Notes under the pieces: model-generated
Databases searched by the model: none
What the model was told of the DNA's origin: nothing
What the model saw: the letters and a program-made list of their open reading frames with translations, nothing else
Origin: JARKQH01 sp964631605
GTDB taxonomy: Bacteria > Verrucomicrobiota > Verrucomicrobiia > Limisphaerales > UBA8199
Assembly: GCA_964631605.1 (NCBI GenBank)
Contig: CAZVYG010000061.1
Coordinates: forward strand, 1 to 33,571
Reading direction: 5' to 3'
Length of the DNA: 33,571 nucleotides
Position numbers and translations under genes: made by a program
Shown here: piece by piece, positions 7,574 to 16,456 of the stretch
Numbering within the stretch: the stretch's first letter is position 1
Layout of the letters: every line of letters starts with the position of its first letter

Positions 7574-8857
7574 ATGCCCATGGATGGAACCGCCCTTTTC
7601 GCCGGGTTTGTCGTGATCCTGATCGTCGCCCGGTGGGTCGCGCAATGGACCCTCGAGCGGCTCAACCAGCGGCATGTGCTTGCCCACGCGGAGGCGGTGC
7701 CGGAGGCATTCCGCGAAACCATGGATGCCGAAACCTACCGGAAATCCATCGCTTACACGCTGGCCGGAAGCCGGTTTCACCAGGTTGAGGCGGCCTGGCA
7801 GGCGCTGGTTCTTCTGGCAATGCTGTTCAGCGGCGTTTTGCCCTGGGCCTATGGCAAGGCGACCGCGTGGACCGGCTCTGGCGAGTGGAGCATGGCCGCG
7901 TTCCTCGTGGGTGTTGGGCTGCTGCTGGGCGCGGTCAACCTGCCGCTTGACTGGTACCACCAGTTTCGGCTCGAGGAACGCTTCGGCTTCAATACCACGA
8001 CGCATAAGCTCTGGTGGCTGGACCGGCTCAAGGGCCTGCTCCTGACGGTCGGGCTCGGTCTGCCGTTGCTGTATCTGGTGCTCAAACTGGTGCGTTGGAC
8101 GGGTCCATGGTGGTGGCTGTGGGCTTGGGCGGCCGTTCTGGCGTTTCAGCTCCTCATGGCGGTCCTTGCGCCAGTGCTGATCCTGCCCCTGTTCAATAAG
8201 TTCAGTCCCTTGCCCGAAGGCAGCCTTCGGAACCGCTTGCTGCGGCTTGCCGAGCGCACCCGCTTCCGCGCCCGGAGCATTCAGGTCATGGACGGCAGCA
8301 AACGATCCCGCCATTCCAACGCCTTCTTTACCGGCTTTGGGCGCTTTCGCAAAATTGTGCTCTTTGACACGCTGGTCCAGCAACTGGCCGAGCCCGAGCT
8401 CGAGGCCGTGCTGGCCCACGAAATCGGTCACTACAAGAAAAAGCACATCCCCAAGATGCTGGCGTTCTCGGCACTCACCTCGCTGGCGGCCTTCTATGCC
8501 ATCGCTGTGCTGGCACAACAGGAATGGTTCTATCGCGCTTTCGGCTTCGAGCCTGGCAACATTGCGCCCGCCCTGCTGCTCTTTGGCCTTACCGCCGGAC
8601 TGGTCACCTTCTGGTTCTCGCCGCTGGCTCATTGGTGGTCGCGCCGCTATGAATACCAGGCTGACGCCTTCGCCGCTGCTGCCATGCGCGAACCCGCCTC
8701 TCTGATCCGCGCCTTGCGCAAGCTCAGCGAAAAAAACCTCTCCAACCTCACCCCCCATCCCTTTTACAGCGGCTTCTACTATTCCCACCCCACTCTTCTG
8801 GAACGGGAGCAAGCTCTCCAATCCGTTCATAATACTTTGATAAACAACCACTTGTGA
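7574..8857 (+). CDS. M48 family membrane metallopeptidase (Ste24/CAAX protease 1-like)
   Basis: An integral membrane zinc protease of 427 residues. The sequence resembles eukaryotic Ste24/CAAX prenyl protease 1, with an N-terminal region of several hydrophobic helices (residues about 5-25, 75-100, 105-130, 155-180, 185-210). The zinc site HEIGH is at residues 282-286 and the third ligand Glu360 in YEYQADAF. In bacteria such proteins are thought to act in membrane protein quality control; the physiological substrate is unknown. Two further helices lie between HEIGH and the distal Glu, as expected for the Ste24 group. The start ATG at 7574 leaves a normal N-terminus. The C-terminus is full length (SHPTLLEREQAL is typical). 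Confidence 0.92.
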   Translation: MPMDGTALFAGFVVILIVARWVAQWTLERLNQRHVLAHAEAVPEAFRETMDAETYRKSIAYTLAGSRFHQVEAAWQALVLLAMLFSGVLPWAYGKATAWTGSGEWSMAAFLVGVGLLLGAVNLPLDWYHQFRLEERFGFNTTTHKLWWLDRLKGLLLTVGLGLPLLYLVLKLVRWTGPWWWLWAWAAVLAFQLLMAVLAPVLILPLFNKFSPLPEGSLRNRLLRLAERTRFRARSIQVMDGSKRSRHSNAFFTGFGRFRKIVLFDTLVQQLAEPELEAVLAHEIGHYKKKHIPKMLAFSALTSLAAFYAIAVLAQQEWFYRAFGFEPGNIAPALLLFGLTAGLVTFWFSPLAHWWSRRYEYQADAFAAAAMREPASLIRALRKLSEKNLSNLTPHPFYSGFYYSHPTLLEREQALQSVHNTLINNHL

Positions 8858-8887
8858 AACAACACAACTGGGGGTGGCCAAGTCAAC

Positions 8888-8906
8888 AAACCCAACCTGG
8901 TTTTTT
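8888..8906 (+). terminator. Weak intrinsic-terminator-like site after the M48 gene
   Basis: AAACC (8888-8892), loop CAACCT, GGTTT (8899-8903), then three more T. The stem is short but carries a U-tract; it is placed 30 bp after the M48 stop and just before the rpsU promoter. Confidence 0.35.
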
Positions 8907-8920
8907 CATGATTTTGCCCG

Positions 8921-8948
8921 TTGACATTCATCGAGCCAACCTTAGGCT
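8921..8948 (+). promoter_or_regulatory. Candidate rpsU promoter
   Basis: A perfect -35 TTGACA (8921-8926), 16-bp spacer, and a weak -10 TAGGCT (8943-8948). A start near 8955 would give a leader of about 70 nt before the TTG start codon of rpsU. Confidence 0.45.
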
Positions 8949-8991
8949 CTTCGGCCTGACTGAAGAGGAGCGCGGGCCCGGTGGGCCTGCG
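8942..8991 (+). promoter_or_regulatory. Hairpins upstream of rpsU
   Basis: Two stems lie in tandem. The first pairs TTAGGC with GCCTGA (8942-8959) around a TCTTCG loop; part of it overlaps the -10. The second is a 9-bp stem with one G-U pair (8971-8979 with 8983-8991) and a 3-nt loop. The second hairpin ends about 15 nt before the Shine-Dalgarno. Such a leader could allow autoregulation by the ribosomal protein; this is inference only. Confidence 0.4.
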
Positions 8992-9025
8992 GATTCCAAG
9001 TCGCTGGAGAGGATGTGAACGTGTT

Positions 9026-9223
9026 TTGACCGAGATTAAGCTTAAGAAAGGCGAGTCCGTCGAAAAAGCCTTGCGGCGGCTCAAGAAGAAGCTCGACCGC
9101 GAAGGGACTTTGCGGACGGTGCGAAGCCATCGGCATTTTGAGAAGCCGAGCGAGAAACGGCGGCGGAAGGAGAAGGCCGCTAGTATTTCGGCCATGCTCA
9201 GCGCCCGTTACGCGGACCTGTGA
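9026..9223 (+). CDS. rpsU: 30S ribosomal protein S21 (bS21)
   Basis: A small basic protein of the 30S subunit that sits near the mRNA exit/anti-Shine-Dalgarno platform. The 65 residues match the bS21 pattern: KLKKGESVEKALRRLKKKL, then GTLRTVRSHRHFEKPSEKRRRK. The frame is open upstream to a GTG at 8981, but family alignment places the start at TTG 9026 (M-T-E-I-K), with GGAGAGGA 13 bases upstream. The upstream GTG would lie inside a stable hairpin and add 15 unrelated residues. The gene appears monocistronic, bounded by a promoter with hairpins and a very strong downstream hairpin. Confidence 0.93.
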   Translation: MTEIKLKKGESVEKALRRLKKKLDREGTLRTVRSHRHFEKPSEKRRRKEKAASISAMLSARYADL

Positions 9224-9232
9224 TTGTGTGTT

Positions 9233-9266
9233 CGGGCCGGGCCTGCGCGCGGCGCAGCCCGGCCCG
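9233..9266 (+). terminator. Very strong hairpin after rpsU
   Basis: CGGGCCGGG pairs with CCCGGCCCG and, after one bulged C, CTGCGC pairs with GCGCAG around a GCG loop. This gives 15 bp of nearly all GC starting 10 bp after the rpsU stop. No T-tract follows, so it may stop transcription only with help, or act as a 3' stabiliser. Confidence 0.55.
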
Positions 9267-9385
9267 CCATGACCCGGGCGACAACGCCTGTTCGATCCGG
9301 GTTTGAAAGCGGATGTCTGCGCGGGCGGCCCGGCAAAACGGGACGGGCGTGAACACCAAGCGCGGGCAGTTTTGTTTCGGTGCTT

Positions 9386-10303
9386 ATGTATTCCTTTTCC
9401 ACCTGCTGGAATTCCCATCGCCATAGCGACGGACGGGCCATGTTGCGAGAGATTCGCGACCTGGGTTTCGAGTACGCGGAACTGAGCCACGGGACACGGA
9501 TCAGCCTGCTGCCGGGCATTCTTGAGGCCGTGGACGCGGGCGAGATGCGGATTTCCAGCCTGCATAATTTCTGTCCCCTCCCGATGGGCGTAAACCATTC
9601 CGCGCCCAATCTTTACCAGTTTTCCTCCGAGCGCGCGCGGGAGCGCGAGCTGGCGTTGCGCTACACGCTCAAGACGCTGGAGCTGGCGAGCCGGGTTCAA
9701 GCCTCGGTGGTCGTCCTGCATCTCGGCAGCATTGAAATGAAGAATTACACGGACAAACTTCTCGAAATGCTCGCGCGCGGACAAAAGGATGATCTCAAAT
9801 ACGACCGCCTTTGCGCCGAGATTGAAGAGAAGCGCCAGGCGCGCAAGGGCCCGTTCTTCGAGCGAACCTGCGAAGCGCTAAAGAAGATCCTACCTGAGGC
9901 CGAGTCCCGCGGGGTGCGTCTGGGCATTGAGAACCGGCAGAGCCTTGAGGAATTGCCGCTGGATGGCGATTTCGAGACCCTGTTCAAAGAACTGGCCGGT
10001 CCCAGCTTGATTTACTGGCATGACACCGGCCACGGGCAGATCAAGGAAAACCTCGGTTTCACCCCACACGCCCGCCAGGTGGAGTCGCTTCAGGATCACC
10101 TGGGCGGCTTTCACATCCACGACGTTCAGTTTCCCGGACGCGACCATTGCGCGCCGGGCGAAGGTGCGATTGATTTTCCGGCTCTAAAGCCTTTTCTCAA
10201 GCCCAGCCACATCAAGGTCTTCGAGATCGGCCCCAGCGTCTCGCCGGAAGCCGTCCGGCGCGGTGTCGAACACATCAAGGCGCTCTGGGGCAACTCGGAG
10301 TAA
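9386..10303 (+). CDS. Sugar phosphate isomerase/epimerase family TIM barrel
   Basis: A 305-residue protein of the xylose-isomerase-like TIM barrel family (AP endonuclease 2 superfamily), soluble, substrate unknown. Landmarks along the barrel are EIRDLGFEYAELSHG, VVVLHLGSIEM, RGVRLGIENRQ (probable metal-binding Glu), YWHDTGHG, GGFHIHDV and HIKVFEIGP. The His and acidic residues of the last strands fit a divalent-metal site. The start may be GTG 9380 or ATG 9386; the ATG is chosen because MYSFSTCWNSHRH then begins the first strand. Its neighbour is rpsU behind a strong hairpin, and the 3' end faces the RND gene, so it is probably transcribed alone. Specific function cannot be given. Confidence 0.85.
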   Translation: MYSFSTCWNSHRHSDGRAMLREIRDLGFEYAELSHGTRISLLPGILEAVDAGEMRISSLHNFCPLPMGVNHSAPNLYQFSSERARERELALRYTLKTLELASRVQASVVVLHLGSIEMKNYTDKLLEMLARGQKDDLKYDRLCAEIEEKRQARKGPFFERTCEALKKILPEAESRGVRLGIENRQSLEELPLDGDFETLFKELAGPSLIYWHDTGHGQIKENLGFTPHARQVESLQDHLGGFHIHDVQFPGRDHCAPGEGAIDFPALKPFLKPSHIKVFEIGPSVSPEAVRRGVEHIKALWGNSE

Positions 10304-10392
10304 GGAAGGCAAGCGGCAGCCGCTGCGGCCGCTCCGGCACGGACCGGCCGAACGGCGTCACCCACCATCCGCAGGCTCGTCTTTCCCACGGG
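10304..10392. other. Convergent intergenic space
   Basis: It lies between two converging genes. A small dyad AGCGG/CCGCT at 10312-10324 is the only structure seen; no T-tract and no gene. Confidence 0.4.
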
Positions 10393-13300
10393 CTAAACCG
10401 CCGTGTTGCGTTCGGGAGACGAAGGCGGGTTTGGGGCGGTGCCGGAGCTGCGGCGCGAGTAGGCCATGAAATAGAGCACGGGCACGGCCATGCGGCTGAT
10501 CAGCAAGGAGGCAATCTCGCCCGCCATCAGGGCGATGGCCAGTCCCTGGAAGATCGGGTCGGCCAGAATCACGCTTGCGCCGACGACCACGGCCATGGCC
10601 GTAAGCAACATGGGCCGGAACCGGACGGCGCCGGCATCCACCACGGCCTCATCCAACGGCATGCCTTCGGCCAGGCGTTGTTCGATGAAATCCACCAGGA
10701 TGATGGAGTTCCGGACCACAATGCCCGCCCCGGCCATAAAGCCAATCATCGAGGTGGCAGTGAAAAACGCGCCCATCAGCCCATGCGCCGGCAAAATCCC
10801 CACCAACGAAAACGGAATCGCGGCCATGACAATCAAGGGGGTGAGGAACGACCGGAACCAGCCGACCATCAGGATGAATATCAGCACCAGCACCGCGGCG
10901 AAGGCGCTGCCCAGGTCCCGAAACACTTCAATGGTAATGTGCCATTCGCCGTCCCACTTGAGGGCCGGGTCGTGATCGGTAAACGGTTGCACCGCATTAA
11001 ACAATTTGACCTGGGCGCCTGTGCCACCAAATTGGCGCATATCCAGTTGGCGCAGCGCCTGGTTCATCTTGAGGATGGCATAGACCGGGCTCTCGACCTC
11101 GCCGGCGACATCGCCAATCACATAGGTCACCGGCATGAGGTTCTTGTGGTAAATGCTCTTGTCCACGGCGGCCGGTTCGATTCGGACCAGTTCGCGGAGC
11201 GGCACCAGCGGCGCGGCCGGGTTGGCGGTGGAACGGACCCGAAGGGCGAGCAATTCCTCGGGATGGGACCGGCTGGCCAGCGGGAGTTGAACCACGATGT
11301 TGACGTCCTCTTTCTCCAGCGGGGCGTGCAAGAGGTCCACCGTCGTTCCCCCGACGGCGGTGGCGAGGGTCTGCGAGATGACCTCGGCGGAGACGCCGTG
11401 GAGGGCGGCTTTTTCCTTGTCAATCACGAAGCGGGCCTTGGGCTGGTCAGCTTCGATGTACCAGTCGGTGTCCACGACGCCCGGGGTGTTGGTGAAAATC
11501 CGGATCACCTCGTGTGCGAGCGCCAGGCGGCTGGTTTCGTCGGGCCCGTAGATTTCCGCAACCAGGGTTTGGAGCACGGGGGGGCCGGGGGGCACTTCGG
11601 CCACCGCCACCCGCGCCCCGTGTTTGGCGGCGATGGCGGCCACGCGGGGCCGCACGCGTTTGGCGATGTCGTGGCTCTGGGCTTTGCGCTCGTGTTTGGG
11701 CACCAGGTTGATCTGGAGATCGGCGACGTGCGATCCACGGCGCATAAAATAATGCCGCACCAGGCCGTTAAAGTTGAAGGGGGCGGCGACGCCGGCATAG
11801 ATCTGGTAATCGGTGACCTCCGGTTCGTGTCGGATGGCGTCGGCGATTTCGCGAGCGACCTGGGCGGTTTGTTCCAAGGCGCTGCCTTCGGGCATGTTGA
11901 GAATGACCTGGAACTCGCTTTTGTTGTCGAAGGGGAGCATCTTCACCTTGACCCAGCCAATGCCCATGAGGGCCATGGCGCCCAGCAGCAGCGCCACAAT
12001 TCCTCCCAGGAAAAGGTAGCGCCAGCCGCGGTGGCCAATCAGCGGCGCCATGATCCGCCGGTAGAACCGCGTGAAGAAGTCCTCGGGGTGCTCGGCGTGC
12101 GAATGAACCACTCCCGGCGCCTCGGCTTTGCCTTCGGTGAGCGAGGCGTATTTCCGGCCCCAGCGCAAAACGCGAATGGAAGCCCAGGGCGTGACGATGA
12201 AGGCAATCGCCAGCGAGAAGAACATGGCGGCGCTCGAGCCAATGGGGATGGGCCGCATGTAGGGGCCCATCAGGCCTCCGACAAACGCCATCGGCAGCAC
12301 GGCGGCGATGACGGCGAACGTGGCAAGGATGGTGGGATTGCCCACTTCACTGACGGCCTCGACCGCGATGGTTGCCCAAGCGCGGCCTTTGTTCTGCGGG
12401 AGATGAAAATGGCGGACGATGTTCTCGACCACCACGATCGCGTCGTCCACCAGGATGCCAATGGAGAAGATCAGCGCGAAGAGCGTGATGCGGTTCAACG
12501 TGTAGCCATAGAGATAAAAGACCAGCAGGGTCAGGGCCAGGGTCGAGGGGATCGCCACCGCGACAATGACTGATTCCCGCCAGCCGAGCGTGATGAGGAT
12601 CAGCAGGGAGACGCCAATGACCGCGATGCCCATGTGGAGCAACAGCTCGTTGGATTTCTCCGCCGCGGTCTCGCCATAATTGCGGGTGATGGAAATGCGC
12701 ACGTCGGCGGGAATGATCCGGCCCTTGAGGGTCTCCACCTTCCGGAGCACCGCGTGTCCGACCGAGATGGCGTTGGCACCGGGGCGCTTGGCGATGGTGA
12801 GCGTGACGGCCGGTTCCTCGGCGGCGATGACGGTGGGCGCCCGGGCCTCCCCTGCCCTGCCCTGTCCGAAGAAGACATATTGCGAGGGTTCTTCCGCGCC
12901 ATCGAGAATTTCCGCCACGTCGCGGAGATAGACCGGTCTGCCGTCGAACACCCCGACGACAATGCTGCCGGCCTGGCGGGCGTCGCCAAGAAATCCACCG
13001 GTCTCGACAATGACTTCGCGGTTGTTGCCGGTGAGCCCGCCGGCGATGAGCTGGCGGTTGGCCTGGACCAGCATCGGCGGGATTTCCGCCAGGCTCAGGT
13101 TCCGGGCGGCCAGTCGCGCCGGGTCCAACAGCACGCGCAATTGCCGTCGGGCGCCGCCGATGACCGTGGTTTCCGCCACGCGCGGCACCTGTTTCACCGC
13201 GTCGTCCACCTGGGCCACCAGCCGGCGCAGGGTCAGGTGGTCGTGCGTATCGCTGTGAAAGGTCAGGGCCAGGATTGGCACATCGTCAATGGACCGGGGC

Positions 13301-13731
13301 TTGATCAGCGGATATGAAACGCCGTGCGGTATCCGGTCGAAGTTGGACTGCAGCTTTTGGTTCAGCTTGACCAGGCTTTTTTCGACATCCTCCCCGACTT
13401 TGAAGCGGACGATGGCCAGGCTCTCGCCCGGGCGGGAGGTCGAGTAGATGTATTCGACGCCGGGAATTTCCCACAGGAGTTTCTCCATGGGACGAGTGGC
13501 GCGCTCCTCGACTTCCTTGGCGCTGAAGCCGGGCATGGCCACCAGAACATCAATCATCGGCACCTTGATCTGCGGCTCCTCTTCGCGCGGGAGCAGCACA
13601 ACCGCCGCGGCACCCAGCAGCACCGAGGTGATGACCACCAGGGGGGTGAGCTTTGAATCAATGAAGGCGCGGGCAATGCGGCCCGCAATGCCGATATGGC
13701 CGTTTGGATCGGGACGATTGGGTTGGCTCAT
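10393..13731 (-). CDS. RND efflux transporter permease (AcrB/HAE1-like)
   Basis: An inner-membrane proton-driven pump subunit of 1112 residues. The layout is canonical: one N-terminal helix (LTPLVVITSVLLGAAAVVLLP), a periplasmic loop, a helix bundle containing the charged TM4 motif ILVDDAIVVVENI (Asp429/Asp430, the proton relay pair), a second periplasmic loop, and a last helix bundle. The lysine usual in TM10 of AcrB is an arginine here (GIVVRNSIILVDF, Arg1007). The double Asp argues against the heavy-metal CzcA group, whose motif has a single Asp. An upstream TTG at 13791 would overlap the adaptor gene; the ATG at 13731 gives a normal N-terminus. It is the last gene of the operon, 49 bp after the adaptor. 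The substrate is not predictable from this protein alone. Confidence 0.93.
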   Translation of the reverse strand: MSQPNRPDPNGHIGIAGRIARAFIDSKLTPLVVITSVLLGAAAVVLLPREEEPQIKVPMIDVLVAMPGFSAKEVEERATRPMEKLLWEIPGVEYIYSTSRPGESLAIVRFKVGEDVEKSLVKLNQKLQSNFDRIPHGVSYPLIKPRSIDDVPILALTFHSDTHDHLTLRRLVAQVDDAVKQVPRVAETTVIGGARRQLRVLLDPARLAARNLSLAEIPPMLVQANRQLIAGGLTGNNREVIVETGGFLGDARQAGSIVVGVFDGRPVYLRDVAEILDGAEEPSQYVFFGQGRAGEARAPTVIAAEEPAVTLTIAKRPGANAISVGHAVLRKVETLKGRIIPADVRISITRNYGETAAEKSNELLLHMGIAVIGVSLLILITLGWRESVIVAVAIPSTLALTLLVFYLYGYTLNRITLFALIFSIGILVDDAIVVVENIVRHFHLPQNKGRAWATIAVEAVSEVGNPTILATFAVIAAVLPMAFVGGLMGPYMRPIPIGSSAAMFFSLAIAFIVTPWASIRVLRWGRKYASLTEGKAEAPGVVHSHAEHPEDFFTRFYRRIMAPLIGHRGWRYLFLGGIVALLLGAMALMGIGWVKVKMLPFDNKSEFQVILNMPEGSALEQTAQVAREIADAIRHEPEVTDYQIYAGVAAPFNFNGLVRHYFMRRGSHVADLQINLVPKHERKAQSHDIAKRVRPRVAAIAAKHGARVAVAEVPPGPPVLQTLVAEIYGPDETSRLALAHEVIRIFTNTPGVVDTDWYIEADQPKARFVIDKEKAALHGVSAEVISQTLATAVGGTTVDLLHAPLEKEDVNIVVQLPLASRSHPEELLALRVRSTANPAAPLVPLRELVRIEPAAVDKSIYHKNLMPVTYVIGDVAGEVESPVYAILKMNQALRQLDMRQFGGTGAQVKLFNAVQPFTDHDPALKWDGEWHITIEVFRDLGSAFAAVLVLIFILMVGWFRSFLTPLIVMAAIPFSLVGILPAHGLMGAFFTATSMIGFMAGAGIVVRNSIILVDFIEQRLAEGMPLDEAVVDAGAVRFRPMLLTAMAVVVGASVILADPIFQGLAIALMAGEIASLLISRMAVPVLYFMAYSRRSSGTAPNPPSSPERNTAV

Positions 13732-13780
13732 CGCAGCAGATTCTCGAGGGTTCAGGCGCAGGCTTGGAGGCGGTGGCCGT

Positions 13781-14884
13781 TCACTTGACAACCACCGGTT
13801 GGCCGTCCACCAGGCGATCCGCGCCTTCGACGACCACCGCGTCGCCGGAGTTCAGCCCGGACAGAATCTCGATTTCATTCCCGACGCGGCTGCCGGTTTT
13901 CACCAGGTGCAGCACGGCCCGCTGATCGGCCACGACAAAGGCAATCTCCAACTGGCCGCGCCGCACAATGGCCGAGGCGGGCGCGCGCAGGGACTGCACT
14001 TCGCCCACGGGCAGAAGCAGGCGGCAGAATTGGCCGGGCAGCAAGCCGGGAGTGGGGGGAACATCCAGTTTCACGCGAAAACTGCGGCTGGCAGGGTCCG
14101 CGGCCGGGGCAATTTCGGCCACTGTGCCGGAGAGTTCCTTGTCCAAGGCATCCACGCGGATGGGCAGCGACGCGCCGGCGTGGACTCGCGCCAGCACGGC
14201 CTCGGGCACGTCAGCTTCGATCTGCAAGGCGTTCGGGTTCTCGAGGTCAACCAACGGTTTTCCCGGCTGGGCCAGGTCCCCGACGTCGGCCCACTTTCGC
14301 GTGATCACGCCGTCAAACGGCGCCAGCACCTCCGCGTTGGCAAGAGTCGCGCGCGCTTCGCTCACCGCGGCGCTGGCCATTCGCCGCCGTGATTCGGTCG
14401 CGTCGTACTCCGCGCGAGTGGTGGCCTGCTGCTCGTATAACGCCGCGATGCGCTTCCAATCCCGCTCGGCCTGTTCCAGGGCGGCCTCGGCTTGTTCGAG
14501 CCGGGCTTTGATCTCGGCCGCGTCCAGGCGGGCGATGAGGTCCCCGGCCCTGACTTTCTGGCCGAGGACAACCGGCAGGTCCTGGATGCGCCCGCTGAGC
14601 TTGGCCGCCACCGTCGAGCGCACTTTGGCCCGAACCGTGCCGACGACTTCCTCCGTGTTGGGCCGGGACTTTGACTCGACCTGCTGAACCTGGACCTGGG
14701 CGGCAGGGAGGTCGGCGCGCTCGCCGGCGGGCGGGTGAGCCGGCTTCCCGCAACCTGTGACCCAGACTGCCGCCAGGCATGCGGCGGCGGTCAATCCAGG
14801 CCAGACGCGGCACTCGGAAATGGTCTGGTTTTTCATGGATTTGTTCATGCTCTTGCTGGCGGTTCTCTTGGAGAATCGGTTCAT
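13781..14884 (-). CDS. RND efflux periplasmic adaptor, lipoprotein (HlyD/MFP family)
   Basis: A membrane-fusion protein of 367 residues linking the RND pump to the outer membrane channel. A signal peptide ends in a lipobox VTGC (about residues 42-45), so it is probably lipid-anchored. After it come the biotinyl-lipoyl-like half (VRAKVRSTVAAKLSGRIQDL, then VRAGDLIARLD), a coiled-coil hairpin rich in Ala/Glu/Arg (EQAEAALEQAERDWKRI), the second lipoyl half (LAPFDGVITRKWADVGD) and beta-barrel domains. The ATG at 14884 overlaps the TGA of the TolC-like gene (ATGA), indicating translational coupling. The pump gene follows, so the three form one export complex. Confidence 0.93.
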   Translation of the reverse strand: MNRFSKRTASKSMNKSMKNQTISECRVWPGLTAAACLAAVWVTGCGKPAHPPAGERADLPAAQVQVQQVESKSRPNTEEVVGTVRAKVRSTVAAKLSGRIQDLPVVLGQKVRAGDLIARLDAAEIKARLEQAEAALEQAERDWKRIAALYEQQATTRAEYDATESRRRMASAAVSEARATLANAEVLAPFDGVITRKWADVGDLAQPGKPLVDLENPNALQIEADVPEAVLARVHAGASLPIRVDALDKELSGTVAEIAPAADPASRSFRVKLDVPPTPGLLPGQFCRLLLPVGEVQSLRAPASAIVRRGQLEIAFVVADQRAVLHLVKTGSRVGNEIEILSGLNSGDAVVVEGADRLVDGQPVVVK

Positions 14885-16203
14885 GGTCGGGCAAATTCTG
14901 TGAAGTTCGCGTCCAATTGTGGAAGGCCGAGCGCTTTCCGCAGCGCCGCCGTTGCGATCCGTTGATCGGCTTCGGCTTCGGCCCGCCGCACCTTGGCGGC
15001 CAGCAACGCCGTCTCAGCGTCAATAAGCTGCGTGGCCAGCGCCAGGCCTTGATCAAAGCGAGCCCGCGTCAGACTCGCGCTTTCGGCCGCTTGCGCCACG
15101 GCCGTTTCGCTGACCCGCAGTCGCTCGGCCGCGGTCTGCAGTTCCAGCCGGGCCTGTTCCGCCTCGAGGGCGAGGGCGAGCCGGATTTTCCGGCGCTCCT
15201 CGCGGGCCAGCTCGAGGTTGGCGGCCGCTTCGCGGACCTTTGCGCGAGTGAGATTGCCATCCCACAGGTCCCACTGCAGCAGCGCGCCGGCGGTATAGCT
15301 CCCCGCGCCGCTGTCGGACCTCCACCCGTGGTCATAATCCAGGCTGCCAAAAGCGCTGACCTTGGGAAGGTGACCGGCCCGGGCGCCGCGCACCTGCTCC
15401 TCTGCCGCGCGCTCCCGCTGGAGGGCCGCCTCCAACTCGGGTCGCCCGGAAAAGTCATCCGTTCGCGGAACACTCACCGCGGGGGGGCTGTCGGCCACTT
15501 CGAAGGGCCCCGACTCGATACCCAGCAGGTTCCGCAGCGCCCGCTCGGCCAGGACCTTTGCGTTTCTGGCGCGGACCAGCTCTTCGCGCGCCTGCGCCAG
15601 GCGGACCTCGATGTCCAGCAGCTCGCTTTTGAGCAAGGCCCCGCCTTCCAACCGTTTGCGGGCGGTGGCCAGAGCGGATTCGAAGGAGGCAACCGACGCC
15701 TCGGCGGCGCGGATAAACTCCCGTGTTTTCAAGACGGTGTGAAAGGCGCGGGCGACTTCAAAGCCCAGGGCGTTGCGCACCGCGTCGCTCTCGGAACGCG
15801 CGGCCTCGGTTTGCGCGCGGGCGGCCTCGCGTGCCGCCCGGATTTTGCCCCCGGTGTAAAGCGGCAGGGTGGCGAGACCTTTGACATTGAGGTTGTCCAC
15901 GTCGGGCACGTCGTTGAAATCCAGCGCCGGGCTGTAGGCCTGTTGATTGAGAATGCTGCCGAACACCTGCATCGGATTATCCGTGCGCAGGTAGCTGGAT
16001 TGGAACTGGAGCCGGGGCCAGACCGCGGAATTCGCCTGGTCCAGTCCGGCTCGGGCGGCGGCGATCCGGGCCCGCGCCATTTGCGCGTCGGGGCTGTTGG
16101 TCAGCGCATGTCCCAGGGCGCGGTCCAATGTCCATGGTTCGCCTGCCAGAACCGGAAGCGCGCCGGCCAGAAGCGCGCCAATGCAGATGGCCGGCGCTCT
16201 CAT
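14881..16203 (-). CDS. TolC family outer membrane efflux channel
   Basis: A 440-residue outer membrane factor for the tripartite pump. The chosen ATG at 16203 gives a clean signal peptide (MRAPAICIGALLAGALPVLAG). The mature protein shows the two internally repeated helical hairpins of the OEP family: LDRALGHALTNSPDAQMARARIAAARAGLDQA near the N-terminus and a second copy with repeated Ala/Glu/Arg heptads after residue 230. Its start overlaps the stop of the DUF2892-like gene by ATGA, and its stop overlaps the adaptor start in the same way. A longer in-frame reading to 16290 exists but would bury the signal peptide behind 29 charged residues. Confidence 0.92.
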   Translation of the reverse strand: MRAPAICIGALLAGALPVLAGEPWTLDRALGHALTNSPDAQMARARIAAARAGLDQANSAVWPRLQFQSSYLRTDNPMQVFGSILNQQAYSPALDFNDVPDVDNLNVKGLATLPLYTGGKIRAAREAARAQTEAARSESDAVRNALGFEVARAFHTVLKTREFIRAAEASVASFESALATARKRLEGGALLKSELLDIEVRLAQAREELVRARNAKVLAERALRNLLGIESGPFEVADSPPAVSVPRTDDFSGRPELEAALQRERAAEEQVRGARAGHLPKVSAFGSLDYDHGWRSDSGAGSYTAGALLQWDLWDGNLTRAKVREAAANLELAREERRKIRLALALEAEQARLELQTAAERLRVSETAVAQAAESASLTRARFDQGLALATQLIDAETALLAAKVRRAEAEADQRIATAALRKALGLPQLDANFTEFARP

Positions 16204-16427
16204 GACGCGCAGCAGGAACCGCCCGATTTGCCGCCGGAGGACGGCCCCTGTCCCACCCCGAGTTTGCGCAGGATCATCTCGAGCGGACAAAACCCGGTGA
16301 AGGAGGACTGGAGCAAGTTGAAGCCCACGAAGGCGGTGAACCAGAGCCAGTAGGGGCTGTGAAAATGCGCCAGCAAAAGGCTGAGTAATACAAACGTTCC
16401 GGCAAACCTGCGAATGATCATCTCCAT
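16200..16427 (-). CDS. DUF2892/YgaP-transmembrane-like small membrane protein
   Basis: A 75-residue protein with two predicted membrane helices (FAGTFVLLSLLLAHF and YWLWFTAFVGFNLLQSSF) joined by a short HSPY loop. The pattern GTFVLLSLLL..FVGFNLLQSSFTGFCPLE..L..LGV is the hallmark of the family found as the membrane part of the rhodanese YgaP and as stand-alone genes next to sulfur- and thiol-related systems. Cysteines lie in TGFCPLE and as a vicinal pair in the C-terminal tail (GGSCCAS). The start is ATG 16427. Its stop overlaps the TolC-like start (ATGA). Function unknown; a role in handling thiol-linked or metal substrates of the pump is inference. Confidence 0.85.
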   Translation of the reverse strand: MEMIIRRFAGTFVLLSLLLAHFHSPYWLWFTAFVGFNLLQSSFTGFCPLEMILRKLGVGQGPSSGGKSGGSCCAS

Positions 16428-16456
16428 AAGCCTGCGAATTCCTTTCTGTTGACTGT

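Noticed and set aside
7328..8881. A 517-codon minus-strand frame opposite dapL and the M48 gene
   Set aside because: It crosses two independent well-supported plus-strand genes and their intergenic hairpin; a Gln/Pro-rich shadow.
10678..12573. A 631-codon plus-strand frame opposite the RND gene
   Set aside because: The His/Gly/Asp/Arg-rich composition is typical of the complement of a GC-rich membrane protein; the minus strand is a clear RND pump.
14779..16353. A 524-codon plus-strand frame opposite the TolC-like gene
   Set aside because: Antisense shadow; the minus-strand gene has a signal peptide, OEP repeats and coupled neighbours.
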